A stretch of DNA of 64,000 nt from Elephas maximus indicus (GCF_024166365.1 NC_064839.1:15796878-15860877); one strand, 5' to 3'; positions 1 through 12,336 are shown, counted from the stretch's first letter. Program-made: numbers and translations. Notes: generated from the sequence alone by a model not told the origin.

Positions 1-990
1 ACACAAGCCAAAGTATGACCTTGAGTATCAACTTCATTAGCCACTAAAAAAACTCTGTTGCCGTCAAGTCGATTATGACTCCCAGTAAGACAGAGTAGAA
101 TTGCCCCATAGGCTTTCCAAGGCTGTAATATTTACAGAAGCAAATTGCCACACCTTTCTCCCCTGGAGCAGCTAGTGGGTTCAAACCGCTGACCTTTTGG
201 TTAGCAGCCGATCCCTTAACCACTGTGCCCATCAGGGCTCCTTGGTTAGCCATTAATGAGACGCAAATCAAAACCAAAAGAAGATAGCACTTCATTCCCA
301 CTAGGAAGGCTAAGATTTAAAAAATGGAAAACAAGAAATGTTGGCGAGAATGTGAAGAAACTGGAACACTTGTCCATTGGTGGTGCGAATGAAAAATAAT
401 AGTACAGCCACTATGGAAAATAGTTTGGTGGTTGCGCTAAAAGCTGAGCACAGAGCTATCATATGACCCAGCAATTACACTCCTAGGTATATATACCCAA
501 GAGACTTGAAAACAGCAACACAAACATGCACATGTACACCAATGTTCATTGCAGCACTATTCACAATGAATGGATAAACAAATTGTGGTATATACATACA
601 ATGGAATACTTCTCAGCTATAAAGAGCAATGAAGTTCTGATACATGCTACAACATGCATGAACCTTTAAAACATGCTGAGTAAAGTGAGTCAATCACAAA
701 TATTGGACAAATATTGTATGATCTCACTTATATGAAATAGCTAGAATAAGCAATGAATAGAGATAAAAGTTTAATAGAAGGCACCAGGGTCAGGAGAAAG
801 GGGGAAAGGGGTAGTCATTGTTTAGAAAGCAATGAGTTTCTATTTATAGTGACAGGAAATTTGGTAATGGATATTGGTGATGGTTGCACATCATGGATGT
901 AATTGGTATCATTGAATTGTTTGCATGCAAAATGATCAATTGGCAAATGTTGTGTTACATATATTTTTAAATAACAATAAAAAAATAAAT
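1..990 (+). mobile_element. LINE-1 3' part (ORF2 end and 3' UTR), degenerate
   Basis: This is typical mammalian L1 3'-end sequence in + orientation, of the kind that describes few-base blocks such as 'aatgttcattgcagca' and 'atggaatacttctcagc'. It ends in an A-rich tail near 960-990. It is split by an AfroSINE at 48-245. The reading frame is broken by many stops, so it is a dead copy. The left end lies outside the window. Confidence 0.85.
48..245 (-). mobile_element. AfroSINE, long form, with target-site duplication
   Basis: This is a tRNA-derived afrotherian SINE in reverse orientation. The RTE-like tail is at the left, and the tRNA-like head at the right ends with the 'ccatcagggctcc' block. 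Flanking 11-bp direct repeats at 37-47 and 246-256 (one mismatch) mark the insertion into L1. At about 198 bp it belongs to the longer form, which carries an extra middle segment of about 45-50 bp. Confidence 0.9.
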
Positions 991-2738
991 ACCTGAATCC
1001 ATAACATAACATTACAGAGTAAGGAAGTAGAAAAAGTACTAAATTCAAAGCTAGCAGAAGAAAGGAAATAATAAAGGCCAAAATGGAGATAAATGAATTA
1101 GAGGATAGAAAAACAATGAAGAATATCAATGAAATCAAAAGTTGGTTCTTTGAAAAGATCAACAAAATGACAAATCTCTAACTAGAACTGACTAGGAAAG
1201 AGAGACATAGAAAGAAAGATAAGATTCAAATTACAAAATCAGAATGAAAGTGGGGACCTCACTACCGATTTTACAGAAATAAAAAAGAATTGTAAGAGAA
1301 TACTATAAATTACTGTATGCCACCAAACTGGACAACTTAAATTAAATGAATAAATTTCTACTAACACACAAACTACGAACACTGGCTCAAAAATAAATAC
1401 AAAATCTGAATAGACATATAACAAGTAAGGAGATTAAATCGGTAATCAAATAAATCTCCCAAAAAAGAAAACCCCAGGACCAGATAGCTTCACTGGTGAA
1501 TTCTACCAAACATTTGAAAAAGAATTAACATCAATCCTTCTCAAACTCTTCCAAAAATTGAGAGAATAGGACACTTCCTAATTTGTTCTATGAGGCCAGG
1601 ATTACCTTGATACCAAAGTCAAAGACATGACAAGGGGAAAAACAACGACAACAACAACGAAACTACAAGTCAATATCGCCATGAACATAGATGCAAAAAC
1701 CCCCAATAAAATACTAGCAAACCAAATTCAGCAGCATGTTAAAAGGGTTGTATATCATGATCAAGTGGAATTTATCCAGGAATGCAAGGGTTATTCAACA
1801 CACTAGAATCAATTAATGTAATACAACACATTAATAAAATGAAAAAAAAAATCATCTTGACTGATGCAAAAAAGCACTTGACAAAATCCAAGCCTCTTTC
1901 ATGATAAAGAAAAAACAACACTCGATAAATTAGGAATAGAAGGATACTTCCTCAACACGATAAAGACCATATATGAAAAAGCCACACCTAACACCATACT
2001 CAACAATGAAAGACTGAGTTTGCCCTAAGATCAGGAGCAAGACAAGGATGCTCACTTTCATCACTTCTATTCAACATAGTACAGGAAGTGCTAGCCAGGG
2101 CAATTAAACAAGAAGAAGAAATAGAAGACACCCAGATTTGAAAGAAAACAGTAAAATTATCTCTGTTCACAGATGACATAATCTTACAGCATCTTTTAGA
2201 ATCCTAAAGAATCCATGAAAATCTGTTAGAGTTAATAAACAAATTTAAAGTTTCAGGGTACAAAATCAAAACACAAAAATCAGGTATATTTCTATACATT
2301 ATCAATAATCAATGCAAAAGCGAAATTAAGAAAATAATTCCATTTACAACAGCATCAAAAAGAATAAAATACTGAAAACAAATTTAACAAAGGAGATGCA
2401 AAACTTATTCACTGTACCCTATAAAATGTTGCTGAAAGAAATGAAAAAAGGATAAATAAATAGACATTCTGTGTTCATGGATTAGAAGACATAATATTAT
2501 TAAGATGACAATATTACCCAAAGCTACATATAGATTCAATGCAATACCATCAAAATCCCAACAGCTTTTCTCTCAGAAACAGAAAAACCCATTACTGTGG
2601 AATTAAAAGTGACCTCAAATAGCCAAAACAATATTGAAAAAGAAGAACAAAGTTGGAGGACTCACACTTATGGATTTTAAAACTTATCACAAAGCTACAT
2701 AAATCAAAATAGTGTTGTACTCTTATAAAGATAGACAT

Positions 2739-2913
2739 GTAAAACCAAAACCAAAAACAAACCCATTGCTGTCGAGCCAGTTCTGACTCATAGCGATCCT
2801 ATAGGACAGAACAGAACTGCCCCATAGGGTTTCCAAGGAGTGACTGGTGGATTCAAACCACCAGCCTTTTGGTTAGCAGCCGAGCTCTTAACCACTGCAC
2901 CACCAGTGCTCCC
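2739..2913 (-). mobile_element. AfroSINE, short form, with perfect 12-bp TSD
   Basis: Reverse-oriented AfroSINE inserted in L1. It is flanked by identical 12-bp direct repeats AAAGATAGACAT at 2727-2738 and 2914-2925. The L1 sequence resumes exactly after the second copy. This shows mobilisation by target-primed reverse transcription after the L1 had been fixed. Confidence 0.93.
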
Positions 2914-3461
2914 AAAGATAGACATATAGACCAATGGAATAGAATAGCAAGCCCAGAGATAGACGCTTACCTATATGGTTAGTTGGTTATTGACAATGGT
3001 GCCAAGACCATTCAATGGGGAAAGGATAGTCTTTTCCACAAATGGTGCTAGGAAAACTGAATATCCACAAGAAAAAGAATGAAGTTGAATTCTTACCTTA
3101 CACCATACTCAAAAATTAACCCAAAATGGATCAAAGATCTAAATCTAAAAGCTAAAGCTATGAAACACTTACATGATAACACAGAGGGAAAGCTTCATGA
3201 TCTTGGATGTGGCAACAGATTCTTGGGTATGACACCAAAATCACAGGCAATAATAGAAAAAAATAGATAAATTGGGCCTTATGAAAATTAATAACTTTTG
3301 TGCATCAAAGGACATGATCAAGAGAGTAAAAAACAACCCACGTAAGGGTAGAAAATATTTTCAAATCATTAATCTGTTAAGGGACTAAAATCCAGAATAT
3401 ATAAATAACACAACTCAACAACAACAAAAAACAAACAACCCAATTAAAAAATGGTCAAAGG

Positions 3462-4229
3462 CCATGGTTTCAGGGGACACCTAGGTCAATTGGCGTTATA
3501 AAATCTATTAAGAAAACATTCTGCATCCCACTTTGGAGAGTGGCATCTGGGGTCTTAAATACTAGCAAGCGGCCATCTAAGATTCATCAATTGGTTTCAA
3601 CCCACCTGGAGCAAGGGAGAATGAAGAACACCAAAGATGCAAGGTAACCATGAGCGCAAGAGACAGAAAGGGCTACATAAACCAGAGCTACATCATCCTG
3701 AGACCAGAAGAACTAGATGGTGCCCAGCTACAACCAATAACTGCCCTGACAGGGAACACATCACAGAACCCCTGAGGGAGCAGGAGAGCAGTGGGATGCA
3801 GACCTCAAATTCTCGTAAAAGACCAGACTTAATGGCCTGACTGAGACTAGAAGGACCCTGGGGGTCATGGTCCCCAGGCCTTCTGTTAGCCCGAGACAGG
3901 AACCATTCCCAAAGCCAACTCTTCAGACAGGGATTGGACTGGACTATGGGATAGAAAATGATAATAGTAATGAGTGAGCTTCTTGGATCAAGTAGACACA
4001 TGAGACTATGTGGGCAGCTCCTGTCTGGAGGGGAGATGAGGGGGCAGAGGGGGTCAGAAGCTGGCTGAATGGACATGAAAATAGAGAGTGGAGAGAAGGA
4101 GTGTGTTGTCTCATTAAGGGGAGAGCAATTAGGAGTGTATATCAAGGTGTATATAAATTTTTGTATGAGAGACAGACTTGATTTGTAAATTTTCACTTAA
4201 CACACAATGAAAATTAAAAAAAAAAAAAA
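3462..4229 (+). mobile_element. Young 5'-truncated LINE-1 3' end with poly(A) tail and TSD
   Basis: A 768-bp insertion ending in an A-rich tail (about 4214-4229), flanked by 9-bp direct repeats GGTCAAAGG at 3453-3461 and 4230-4238. The host L1 sentence resumes immediately afterwards. The body matches, in opposite orientation, the segment at about 55.79-56.58 kb. Both copies therefore belong to one lineage-specific L1 3' UTR family. Confidence 0.8.
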
Positions 4230-4312
4230 GGTCAAAGGACCTGAATGGACATTTCTGCAAAGAAGTTACACAAATGACCGGCAAGCACACAAAAGATACT
4301 CAACATCGTTAT

Positions 4313-4685
4313 AGTTGTTAGTTGCCATTGAGTCAGCTCCAACTCACAGCTAACTTATATATAAAAGAACGAAACGTTTGGCCCTGTGCCATCCTCACAA
4401 TCGCTGGTGTGTTTGAGCCCACTGTTGCAGCCACTGTATCATTATTCTGAGTGCCTTCTAACCTGAAGGGTTTGTCTTCCAGCACTATATCAGACAATAT
4501 TCTATTGTTATTCATAAGATTTTCATTGACTAAATTTTAGAAGTATATCACCAGGCCCTTCTTCCTAGCCAGTCTTAGTCTGGAAATTCCACTGGAATCT
4601 TCTCACCATGGGGGATTCTGAAATACCAATGGCATAGCTTCCAGCATCATAGCAACATGGAAGCTGCCACAGAATGACAAACTAA
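4313..4685 (-). mobile_element. RTE-like 3' fragment in L1
   Basis: The sequence begins with the reverse complement of the RTE/AfroSINE tail ('gttgttagttgccattgagtc') and continues with blocks also seen at 43.8, 16.1 and 52.75 kb ('catcctcacaat', 'gcccactgttgcagccac'). L1 sequence flanks it on both sides. The right-hand part (about 4540-4685) is not assigned with certainty. Confidence 0.6.
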
Positions 4686-4905
4686 CAGATGTCAGTAATT
4701 AGAAAAACGCAAATCAAAATCACAATGATATACCACTTCACACCTACTAGGATGGCTATTATAAAAATAAAATAACAAGTGTTGAAGAAAATATGAAGAA
4801 ATTGGAATGCTCGTACATTGCTGGTGAGAATGTAAAACCGTGCCATTGCTACAAAACAAAGTCTGGAAGTTCCTCAGTTAAACATAGAACTACCTTATAA
4901 GTTAG

Positions 4906-5356
4906 TGTTATGGCTTAAATTGTGTCCTCTCCTGCCCGCCCCCCTCCCCCCGCCAAAAAAAAAAAAAAAAATACATGTGGAACCCTAACCCTTATACCTG
5001 TGGATATAATCCCATTTGGAATAGTGTTTTCTTTGATATGTTTGTAAGGTCTAATCAGTGTAGGGTGTGTCCTAAACCTAATCACTTTTGAGATATAAAA
5101 AGAGTAGATTAGACACAGGGGAAAAAAGCACAAATGGGGGAAAGATACCACTTGCAGATCACCAAGGAACCAAGGAACACTAGAGAAGCTGCGATAAGAA
5201 TTTTCCCCCAGAGCAGACAGAAAGAAGGCCTTCCCCTAGAGCCAGGGCCCTGAATTCAGACTTCTAACCTCCTAAACTGTGAGAAAATAAATTTCTGTTC
5301 ATTAAAGCCACCAACTTGTGGTATTTCTGTTACAGCAGCACTAAGAAACTAAGATA
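4906..5356 (+). mobile_element. MaLR (MLT1-like) LTR
   Basis: About 451 bp beginning TGTTATGG. It has the characteristic MaLR 3' portion coding 'actgtgagaaaataaatttctg', which includes the LTR polyadenylation signal AATAAA, and ends in 'actaagata'. It splits the L1 between two adjacent words of the L1 3' sequence. The possible 5-bp duplications GTTAG and CCTAG are diverged, as expected for an old insertion. Confidence 0.75.
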
Positions 5357-5810
5357 CCTAGCAATTCCACTCCTAGGTATGTACCCAAAAGACTTGAAAG
5401 CAGGGACTCAGACATATACTTGTACACCAATGTTCATAGCAGTATTATTTACAACAGCTAAAAGGCGAAAATAACCCAAATGTTCACCAACAGATGAATG
5501 GATAAACAAAATGTAGAATATACCTACAATGGAATATTATTCAGCCATAAAAGAAATGAAGTTCTGATACATGCTACAACACTTAGTAAAACACGCTAAG
5601 TGAAATAAACCAGACATGAAAGGACAAATATTATATGACTGCACTTAGTTAAGGTATTTAGAATAAGCAAATTCATCCAGGTAAAAACTAGAATCGAGGT
5701 TAGCAGGGGCTGAGGGGTAGGAGGTAATGGGGAGTTATTGTTTAATGGGTATAGAGATCCAGTTCATAATGACAAAAAAAGATCTGAAAATAGATAGTAG
5801 TGCATGAGGT

Positions 5811-6065
5811 CCCTCTCCTCTCTGCTCAATTCTCTCTTTTATGTCTCAAAAGAGGCCGACTCAATTTATAACCTAATCCTGTAGATTGAGTCCTGCCTTA
5901 TTAACATAACTGCCTCTAATCCTGCCTCTTTAACATCATAGAGATTAGGATTTACAGCACAGGGTAATTACATCGGATCACAAAATGGCCGACAACCACA
6001 CAATACTGGAAATCATGGCCTGGCTAAATTGGCATATTTTGGGGGGACACAATTCAATCCATAAC
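5811..6065 (-). mobile_element. MaLR LTR fragment, reverse orientation
   Basis: Matches the right half of the complete reverse MaLR LTRs at 8423-8940 and 13098-13617, including the terminal block 'acacaattcaatccataaca'. The outer half is missing and the fragment joins L1 directly at about 5810. Its other end joins the interior of an ERVL LTR at 6066. Confidence 0.75.
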
Positions 6066-6285
6066 AGAGGATGATGAGACGAATGTAGGATTGAGAGAGC
6101 GAGCTTTGCCAGAACATCCATATATACTGGATGCAGGCCACATCGCCAAGGAAACTCCCCTTCCAAATGATTTGTGCTCGCATTAGATGACAAAATGAAG
6201 GATGATTACATAATATCTAATTTTTTTTCACCAAACCACTAAGAATTATGGCCTAGCCAAATTGACACCTAACATTAATCATCAT
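6066..6285 (-). mobile_element. ERVL 3' LTR, truncated
   Basis: Aligns by eye with the inner part of the intact LTR at 12354-12806, sharing blocks such as 'ggatgcaggccacatc', 'gctccccttccaa'-like sequence and 'catggcctagccaa'-like sequence, and ending at the same 'accatcata/accatcaca' boundary. The outer part is missing. It marks the 3' end of the reverse-oriented ERVL provirus. Confidence 0.75.
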
Positions 6286-6599
6286 AGTTTACACCTTGCC
6301 AACTTGGCACAAGTACACATCTTCTTAAATCATGCATAATCTCTAAATAAAGACAATTATAAAGTAATACTTGCACGTAATATAATACAACTAACATGTA
6401 TACAGCCAAAAACTCACTAACCCCTGTTTACATCTTATATTTCCATAATAAGTAATGAAATAAGGGAGGGAAGAAAAAAAAGATATTTGATGTACACATA
6501 CACACATATATGGGTTGCTATGTTTTTTTATATGCATTGGCGTTCACTCCATGGTAATGGATTTATATATATGTGTGTGTGTATTTCTGAAACTGGTCA

Positions 6600-7080
6600 C
6601 ATGATTGTAGCCAGTATTTAGAACTACTTTCTTCCACCACCCATTCTGTATTCCCTTTCCCCTCAGCAGGCACCTCAGCTGGTTGTGGTTCTTTGCCTGG
6701 TGGGGTGACCCAAACTTTCATTCCTGAAGGGTCTGGGCCGTTAGTAGTCATGTTAGAATTGGGTTGCTGTAGTTTTCCATTGACTTTAATCATAGGGCAT
6801 GGTAGTACTAAGAGACATCCTAAGAAATCTCCTGTATTTCAGACACATTCTTTACCTCCACTATGTAATGTTAATTCAATTTCCCCCTTGGTAATCGGGA
6901 TCAATCACACCAGCCAATACGGTATCTCCCTTCTTTGCCTGTTGATCCAGAGTCATGAGGAGACCAAAGTAGCCAGGTGGCATACTTAACTTCCAGTTCA
7001 ATGCAATCGATGTTGTGTTTCCAGGTGGGGCATTCCTCTCTTTGGAACTAAGACCTCTAGACTTGCAGAGCATAGGGTCT
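6600..7080 (-). pseudogene. ERVL dUTPase remnant
   Basis: The minus-strand frame over about 6876-7073 contains the dUTPase signature GVIDPDYQGG close to its C-terminal end; the usual family motif has Glu where the last Gly stands. Upstream lies a stretch resembling the P-x-G-x-x-G-L block of trimeric dUTPases (PPGYFGLLM). In the intact family this enzyme hydrolyses dUTP to dUMP and limits uracil incorporation into viral DNA. The frame is open only for about 65 residues, and the next part (about 6600-6790) is in another frame. It is a broken copy. Confidence 0.75.
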
Positions 7081-7319
7081 TGGGGACAAAAAGCAAAAAT
7101 CTTGCAAATCAGTCTCTAGGGGTAATAGTGAGTGGTGCCATTCCCTTTTCTAGCCCCTTGATTCCTGAACTCATGAATCCTGGGAGAAAGAGCACCATAT
7201 ACTGAACACAGGTTTAGAGCATATACAGCCTCCTGGAGAACATTTGCTCCAACCCTGCAAGGTATTGCCACATAGCTGGCACTGTCATTGTGTCTTTAAA
7301 AGGCCTTTTCATTGTTCTG

Positions 7320-8422
7320 TCAAGTCAGCTGCTTCAGGATGTTGGGGAACATGGTAAGACCAGTGAACTCCATGAGCATGGGACCACTGTTGCACTTCAT
7401 TTGCTGTGAAGTGAGTCCCTTGATCCAAGGCAATGTTGTGTGTGATACCATGAGGGTGGATAAAAGCATTCTATGAGTCCACAGATGGTAGTTTTGACAG
7501 AAACATTGCATGCAAGAAAGGAAATCTATATCCAGTGTAAGTATCGACCCTAGTAAAAACAAAACACTGTCATTCCCATGATGGAAGTAGTCGAGTATAA
7601 TGAACTTGCCACCAGGTTGCTGGCTGATCACCACTAGGAATGGTGCCACATTGGAGACTCAGTGTTGGGCTCGGTGGAAATTCATGTTGCTGAGTCCATG
7701 CATAACCTCCATCACTGCCACCATTAACAGTTTGTTCATGAGCCCATTGGGCAATGACAAGAGTGGCTGGAGAAAGAGGATGACTGGTATCCACAGAAGG
7801 TATCATCCTAGCCACTTGATTGTTAAAATCCTCCTCTGCCAAGGTCAGCCTTGGTGAGTATTGACATAAGACACAAATATCTTCACTTCTTTGGCCCATT
7901 CAGAGAGGTCTATTCACATACCTATTCCCCGTACCACCTTGTCACCAATATTCCAATCATGTTTCTTCCAAGTCCCTGATCATCCAGCCACAGCCCATGA
8001 ATCAGTATACAATCACACATCTGGCCGTTTCTCCTTCCAAACAAAGAGAACAACCAAGTGCAATGCTTGAAGTTCTGCCCACTGGGAGGATTTTCCTTCA
8101 GCACTGTCCTTCAGGGAGGTCCCAGAAAGGGGCTATAGTCCTACCACTGTCCACTTTCAAATGATGCCTGCATATTGCATAGGGCCATCTATAAACCAGG
8201 TAAAAGAAGAGTCTCCTTTTCCTCAGTTAATTTATCATAAGGAACTCCCCAAGAGGCTATCCATAGGTGCAGATTGGGAGAGGGAAGGTAATGTGACAGG
8301 GGCGGGAACCCTGGGCATTTGGGCTACTTCCTCATGTAACTTACTTGTGCCTTCAGGTCCTGCTTGAGCCTGATCTCATACATACCACTTCTATTTAATG
8401 ATAGAGTTCTGCTGTGCACGTC
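7320..8422 (-). pseudogene. ERVL integrase remnant
   Basis: Minus-strand sequence between the dUTPase and the MaLR insertion shows integrase-core features in several frames. One part reads DTYTGYRF-like around 7,530-7,550, which in the family follows the first catalytic Asp. Another, near 7,400-7,430, reads through a D-Q-G-type segment around the second catalytic Asp. The segments sit in different frames over 7320-7900, so frameshifts separate them. The assignment rests on order (after RT, before dUTPase) and on these partial matches. Confidence 0.6.
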
Positions 8423-8940
8423 TGTCTTAGTCATCTAGTGCTACTATAACAAAAATACCGTAAGTGGATGGCTTTTACAAAGAGAAATTTACTTTCTCAC
8501 AGTCTATTAGGCTACAAGTCCAATTTTAGGGCATCAGCTTCAGGGGAAGTCTTTCTCTGTCACCTCTGGAGGATGGCCCGTTATTAATCTTTCCTTTGTC
8601 TGGGAGCTTCTCAGCACAGGAACCTCCCATCCAAAGGACGTGCTGTATTCCCAGTGCTGCTTTCTTGGTGGTAGGAGGTGTTCCCGTCTCTCTGCTCACT
8701 TCTCTCATTTATATCTCAAAAGAGATTGGCTCAAGACACAATCCAATCTTGTAGATCGAGTCCTGCCTCATTAACATAACTGCTGCCTATCCCACCTCAT
8801 TAACACCATACGGGTGGAATTTACAACACATAGGAAAATCCATCAGATGACAAACTGGTGGACAATCCCACAATATTGGGAATCACGGCATAGCCAAATT
8901 GATACACATATTTTGGGGGGACACAATTCAATCCATGACA
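8423..8940 (-). mobile_element. MaLR LTR inserted in the ERVL provirus
   Basis: A full-length reverse MaLR LTR of about 518 bp, with TGTCTTAG at the left and CCATGACA at the right. It is nearly collinear with the copies at 13098-13617 and (partial) 5811-6065. It lies between the RT/RNase H and integrase parts of the ERVL, so it inserted after the provirus did. Confidence 0.8.
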
Positions 8941-9453
8941 CCATCCAACTTTATGGCTCTATGGGTGAGGTAACACCCAGTTCATGATGGGCAGCACAGG
9001 CTGCATGGTGACTTGATGGCCAATGGTTAAGCATTCAGTCTCTACTAAGGCCCAGTAACAAGCCAAAGCTGTTTCTCAAAAGGAGACTAGTTATCCACAG
9101 AGAATGGCAGGGCTTTGCTCCAAAATCCTAAGGATCTGCACTATGATTTGCCAATAGCAACCTGCCAAAGACTCCAAACAACATTACTATCTGCCACTGA
9201 TACTTCAAGTATCATTAGATCAGCTGGATCATATGGCCCAAGTAGCAGAGCAGCTTGCAGAGTTGCCTGAACTTGTTGCAAAGCGTTCTGTTATTCTGGG
9301 CCCCACTCAGAAGTAGCAGCTTTTCAAGTCACTTGATAATAGGCTGGAGTAGCACAACCAAATGAGGAAACGTTACTTCCCAAATCCAAAGAGGCCCACC
9401 AGGAATTGAGCCTCCCTTTTAGTTGTGGGAAGGGCCAGATATAACAACTTATT
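8941..9453 (-). pseudogene. ERVL RT thumb / RNase H region, degenerate
   Basis: By position this should hold the end of RT and RNase H of the provirus. I see retroviral-like minus-strand coding character but no open frame of useful length and no clear RNase H catalytic motif. The call is mainly positional. Confidence 0.4.
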
Positions 9454-9933
9454 CTATACTTCAGAAGGAATATCTCCACATGCCCATACCACTGGACCCC
9501 TAGAAATTTCAGAGGTGGAATGTGCCTGAATTTTTGTCAGATTAAAGTCCCACCCTCTAGCACATAAGAGTCTTCCCAATAAATCTAGAGTTAATGACAT
9601 TTCTTCTTTACTAGGTCTAATCAGCATAATGTCATCATTGTAACAGACCAGTGTGAGCAAGGTCCTGTGGACTAAATTATGACGTAGGGCTGAAGAGTTG
9701 GTATACCCCTGAGATAGGACAGTGAAGGTGTATTGCTGGCCTTGCCAACTGAAGGCAAACCACTTCTCGTGGTCTTTAGAAACCAGAATTGAGAAAAAAG
9801 CATTGGCCAGACCAATAGTTGCACACCATGTGCCATGAGCTGTATTAATTTGCTCGAACAGTGACACCACATCTGGAACAGCAGCTGTAATTGAGGTCAC
9901 CACCTGATTAAGTTTACAATAATCCAATGTCAT
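9454..9933 (-). pseudogene. ERVL reverse transcriptase remnant
   Basis: This 160-codon open stretch on the minus strand is the best-preserved retroviral segment. It covers the RT fingers and palm: a DYCKLNQVV block at the N-terminal end, a GLANAFFS block (motif A) at about residue 41, an FSWQGQQYTF block, an SQGYTNS block (motif B) and the YNDD catalytic box, encoded at 9631-9642. Motif A has Gly where the metal-binding Asp should be, and the catalytic box has Asn in place of the usual hydrophobic residue. The protein would therefore be inactive even if expressed. Confidence 0.85.
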
Positions 9934-10239
9934 TCTCCAAGATCCACCTTTGTTTTTGCACAGGCCAAATAAGAAAGTTGAATGGAGATGTGGTGAAAAT
10001 CACCACCCCTGTATTCTTCAAGTCCTTGATGATGACACTCATCTCTGCAATCCCTCCAGGAATACCGTATTGGTTTTGGTTTACTATTTTCCATGTAAAG
10101 GGCAGTTCTAATGGTTTCTACTTGGCTTTTCCTACCATGATAGCCCTTACTCCACATGTCAGTGATGCAATGTGGGGGTTCTGCCTGTTGCTGAGTATGT
10201 CTATTCCAATTATGCATTCTCAGAAATCACTACAGGGTA

Positions 10240-10510
10240 GGTTCAGGGATCCACTGGACCCACTGTGAAAAGGACCTGAGCTGAAACTCCATTAGTAAGC
10301 TAATCTCCATAAGCCCCTACTGTGACTGGTGGGCCACAGTGACATTTTGGTTCCCCTGGAATTAGTGTCAGTTCAGAGCTGGTGTCCAGTAATCTCCAAA
10401 AAGTCTGATTATTTCCTTTTCCCTAGTAAACTGTCATTCTCGTAAAAGCCCACAAATCCCTTTGAGAAAAGCTGGGAGAAAGATCAACAGTATAAATTTT
10501 TGGCAATTTA
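10240..10510 (-). pseudogene. ERVL aspartic protease remnant
   Basis: Just upstream of RT (minus strand), codons around 10,374-10,392 read LLDTSSEL, matching the retroviral protease LLDTGSE active-site loop with Gly replaced by Ser. Further on, at about 10,200-10,220, is a fragment of the ECIIGxDIL flap/C-terminal type. Frames change between these points. In intact viruses this dimeric protease cleaves Gag-Pol. Confidence 0.6.
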
Positions 10511-10545
10511 GTCAAGTCCTTCCTCAAGAGGACCTGGCTTCCTCT

Positions 10546-12250
10546 TCATTCAACTGGTTGTGGGTCTGTAAACTGGCTCAAGTCTGGGAATTGGCTGAGA
10601 AGCTGTGACTCACTATTCTGGTTATTCAAGTTAGAATGCTGTTCACTTGACCTAGAATTCTTCCATTTGTACAGATCGAGCAAATATTTGGTAGATTTCC
10701 CATCTATTTCACTGCTAGGGACACCACGAGTAAGTAGCCAATGCCATAAGTCCATACGAGTCAGACTACTCTGATTACTGCTTTGATTCCCCTGTCCATT
10801 ACAGTAACCATGCCAATCTTGTCTTTGGTGATTGAGTGCTACCAGTTGGCCACAACCACCCCAGGGTCCGATCAGTCCCATTATAGTTAGGAGTCTTAAT
10901 TCAGTTAGGGCAGTTTCCACTGTCAAATCTGACTTACATAAAATAGCAATCACAACAGTCTTCAGGGATGCTGGGGCTCCCTTCACAAATTTGCTCTTCA
11001 CAGTTGTGGTGAAAGATGTGTCCTCTGGGCACTCTATGGGTGGGCCTGTAGGTCCAACCAGATGAATCTACTCTAACACGTCAATTTTCCTAAGTATTTT
11101 GACACCCTCTTCTACAGTGTACCAAGACAGTTCTGGCATTTCAATTTGATTTAGTGTAGATCACTGCTTAATCCATGCTTCAGTGAACCAACCAAATAAA
11201 CTATTAGATCCTTTTCTAACCTCTTGAGCTGAAACATTGAATGAACGATCTGTACTTAGTGTGCCCCTATCAATAAACTCAGACTGATCCAACTTTATGT
11301 CCCTTGCACCATTACCCCACACCCTTAATAGCCATTCCCACACATATTCCTTAGGTTTCTGTTTGTATATTTTAGAAAAACTAAGCAGTTCTTTTGGAAT
11401 GTAGTGTACCTCCTCATGGGTCACACTTTGTACTTCACCTCTTGGGGCTCACTGGGACTTAAGTCTAGTTATACGTCTAGAAGCAAAAATGGGCAGTGGA
11501 CATGGGTCCTGGAAACATTCGGCAAAGTCTTGTAAGTAATTTGCCTCAGGCAATGCCCCAGGCAATGCCGAATGCACTGTCCTAGGTGATATCTCAAAGA
11601 CTCTTTAGACACAGCTGGGTTAATCTCATCAGATGGGGGTGGAGGGGATAATGGTTTTACTGGAGAGGGTAGCTTAACAGACAAGATGGAGCAATCTCTT
11701 CAGATGGGAGTGAGAGGGCTGGTTCTGTCGGCAGAAGTGATTCAACAGAATTTAGGGGCTCAATGTCCCCAGCTTCCTGATTATCTGCCCATATGTCCCC
11801 ATCCCAAGATTCAGAATCCCATTTCTTCCCAATCAATGCCCCCACTTTAACTTCAGACATTATTCAAGGTTGGGAATTCAAGTGGCATTGTAATTCAGCC
11901 ACTCTTAGGATAAGACTCTGGGTTTAGTTTTCAGCAATATCAACTCCGTTACTACAAGAAATAATGCTTTCGTCCAGGGCACAAGTGGTAACTTTCAGGT
12001 CTTTCACGTAGCCCTTGAGCTGTGACTCTGTAGCCTTGAGCGCATCCCCTTCTTTCCCTACTTTGTCTAGTAACGTAGGCCCAATCAACCAGCTTTCTTA
12101 CACTTCTTAGTCTGACAAAATTGTAGAAAAGTATCAAATATGCAATCACCCAGAGCTTGTGTCTCACAAATATTTGATCTAATGGTGTGATATTTTGCAT
12201 ATTTCTATTGCCACCTCATATCATTGATTAGCAGTGGCCTCTTTACTACT
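10546..12250 (-). pseudogene. ERVL gag region, degenerate
   Basis: By order this holds gag, between the primer-binding site and protease. Minus-strand open pieces of 60-150 codons occur (for example 10546-11001 and 11161-11424), but none joins into one frame and I see no zinc knuckle. The assignment is positional. Confidence 0.45.
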
Positions 12251-12336
12251 GGAAGCAGAGTCATCAGTGCCTTTAAGATAGACAGACTTGAGAATCAAGT
12301 CAGAAAACTCATGCTTAAAATTTTGTTCCTCTAGAA

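Larger units (their letters stand above)
991..5810 (+). mobile_element. LINE-1, long degenerate copy with nested insertions
   Basis: This is L1 ORF2 and 3' sequence in + orientation. The reverse transcriptase region is recognisable near 1,850-2,200, with the block coding the F-x-D-D catalytic motif at about 2165-2180. ORF2 continues through 2,900-3,460, 4,239-4,312 and 4,690-4,905, and 3'-end sequence runs from 5,357 to about 5,810. It is interrupted by an AfroSINE (2739-2913), a younger truncated L1 (3462-4229), an RTE-like piece (about 4313-4685) and a MaLR LTR (4906-5356). Frameshifts and stops are frequent, so no functional protein is possible. Confidence 0.85.

Noticed and set aside
9454..9933. 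ERVL RT frame as a domesticated cellular gene
   Set aside because: The frame is open for 160 codons, but catalytic residues are lost, neighbouring domains are broken and no promoter or splice context indicates co-option.
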